24,374 bases of DNA from CAG-877 sp963660495. Lineage in GTDB: Bacteria > Bacillota_I > Bacilli_A > RF39 > UBA660. Both the position numbers and the translations under genes were made by a program. The notes below the pieces were generated by a model that made no database searches, was not told the DNA's origin, and worked only from the letters and a program-made list of their open reading frames with translations. Location of the stretch: positions 1 to 24,374 of the forward strand of contig CAVKYO010000069.1 in NCBI GenBank assembly GCA_963660495.1, read 5' to 3'. Positions 23,560 to 24,374 of the stretch are shown here, piece after piece; the stretch's first letter is position 1; every line of letters begins with the position of its first letter.

Positions 23560-24310
23560 AGCTGATGTTACTAAAGTTTATAATACTTTGCAGAAACAAA
23601 GAAAAAGAATAAAGAGACGTAGTGTCTTTTTGGCTTTATTTGTTTTAGGTGTTAATGCTTATGCTTGGTTTGTATTTATATCTAGTGCTAATGTTAATGT
23701 TAGAGCTAATGTTATATCTTGGGATGTTAATTTCTTAGATGAAAATTCTGAAGTTAATGATTTACAGATACTTACTTCTGATTTATATCCTGGGATGGAT
23801 ACTTATACTAAGACTATTAAAATTAGAAATAATAGTGATTTAAGAGCTAAGTTTGAGGCTAATATTGATAATATTAGTGTATTGGGAGAGAACGCTACTG
23901 ATATAGGTAATACTTATGATGAAAAGCTTGCTTATTTAAAAAATACATATCCTTTTATTGTTAATGTTACTTATCCTAAAGATGTTTTGGATAAGAATGA
24001 TTCAATGGACTTGGTTATTACTATTGATTGGCCTTATGATAAGACAGATGATTTAGCTCGTGAATATTATAAATTGACTAATCAATACAATTATGATGAT
24101 TCATTTACTTATTATAAACTTGTTAATGGTAGTTATGTTGATGCGGGTATTACTTCAGCAACATTTCCGGCTAATAAGCTGAATCTTTATTTAGAGAAAG
24201 ATGATGCTGATAGTTATTTAGGATATAGTTGTAAAGTTTATAAAGATAATTCTTCTGAAGGATGTTTTAAATTTCATTTATTATTAACTGTTACGCAAAT
24301 TAATGAATAG
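23531..24310 (+). CDS. TasA-like secreted protein downstream of SipW
   Basis: This 259-residue protein has an unusually long, strongly basic N-terminus (1-30, many Lys and Arg), a short hydrophobic segment (31-43) and a NAYAWFVFISS junction (42-52), matching TYAWF of the protein at 896. The beta-rich mature domain has a SDLYPGMDTYTKTIKIRNNS stretch (about 83-102), the typical camelysin/TasA strand pair with an NxSD-like turn. A late Cys pair SCKVYKDNSSEGC (about 234-246) closes it. GTG 23531 is supported by GAGGAG (23521-23526) 4 bases upstream and lies inside the peptidase gene, so translation is coupled. It is the last gene visible, followed by 64 bases without a recognised feature. Confidence 0.85.
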   Translation: MKRTKKKLYKADVTKVYNTLQKQRKRIKRRSVFLALFVLGVNAYAWFVFISSANVNVRANVISWDVNFLDENSEVNDLQILTSDLYPGMDTYTKTIKIRNNSDLRAKFEANIDNISVLGENATDIGNTYDEKLAYLKNTYPFIVNVTYPKDVLDKNDSMDLVITIDWPYDKTDDLAREYYKLTNQYNYDDSFTYYKLVNGSYVDAGITSATFPANKLNLYLEKDDADSYLGYSCKVYKDNSSEGCFKFHLLLTVTQINE

Positions 24311-24374
24311 AAAAAAGTGGGATAATTGTCAAATAGTGTGTGTAGGCACAAATAAGTGATAATTATTTATGTAG
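24311..24374. other. Trailing intergenic edge, no feature supported
   Basis: This short A+T-rich stretch after the last stop has no T-tailed hairpin and no complete gene. A TTGTCA at 24326-24331 resembles a -35 but has no good -10 at 17 bases. The operon may continue beyond the window. Confidence 0.4.

Overview
The window looks like the chromosome of a very A+T-rich Gram-positive-type bacterium. The signs are strong AGGAGG/GGTGA ribosome-binding sites, sigma-A-like promoters often with an extended -10 (TGn), TTG and GTG starts, and T-tailed hairpin terminators. Trp is TGG throughout and TGA is almost never a stop. SipW-type signal peptidases, TasA/camelysin-like secreted proteins and a giant Gly/Asn/Ser/Thr-rich surface protein point to a gut-type Bacilli/Mollicutes relative or another low-GC Firmicute. 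That taxonomic placement is inference. No rRNA, tRNA, CRISPR, transposase or phage gene was seen.

Almost the whole window (17 of 18 genes, all on +) appears devoted to a cell-surface fibre or adhesin programme. Region A (85-1950) is a promoter, a minor and a probable major TasA-like protein, and a terminator. Region B (1971-5512) holds four proteins without recognised family: a 44-residue peptide translationally coupled to a 552-residue helical protein, then a 120-residue helical protein and a 419-residue protein with a Gly/Ala-rich membrane segment, closed by a terminator. Region C (5536-16177) holds a SipW-type peptidase with an unusual 265-residue cytosolic tail and, 15 bases later, a 2831-residue beta-repeat surface protein carrying a CBM2-like insert. 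A third gene there is a SipW paralogue that appears to have lost its catalytic His, and a terminator follows it. Region D (16220-16813, minus) is a lone DUF5684-like membrane protein with Q/N-rich 48-bp repeats and a zinc ribbon, transcribed divergently from region E.

Region E (16887-24310) is the most unusual part. It has three consecutive TasA-like secreted proteins, an unknown 355-residue protein, a membrane-anchored McrB-like AAA+ ATPase, a DUF2357/McrC-like partner with no visible nuclease domain, a canonical SipW peptidase and a further TasA-like protein overlapping it by 29 bases. The tight spacing suggests that an McrB/McrC-type NTPase pair, normally linked to DNA restriction, has been recruited to the membrane to serve a SipW-dependent surface structure.

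Working model (inference): the SipW peptidases process the TasA-like subunits and perhaps the giant adhesin at the membrane. The AAA+ ATPase with its DUF2357 partner energises or gates a step of assembly or sensing from the cytosolic face. The helical unknowns of region B and the 355-residue protein are candidate cytosolic or membrane accessory factors.
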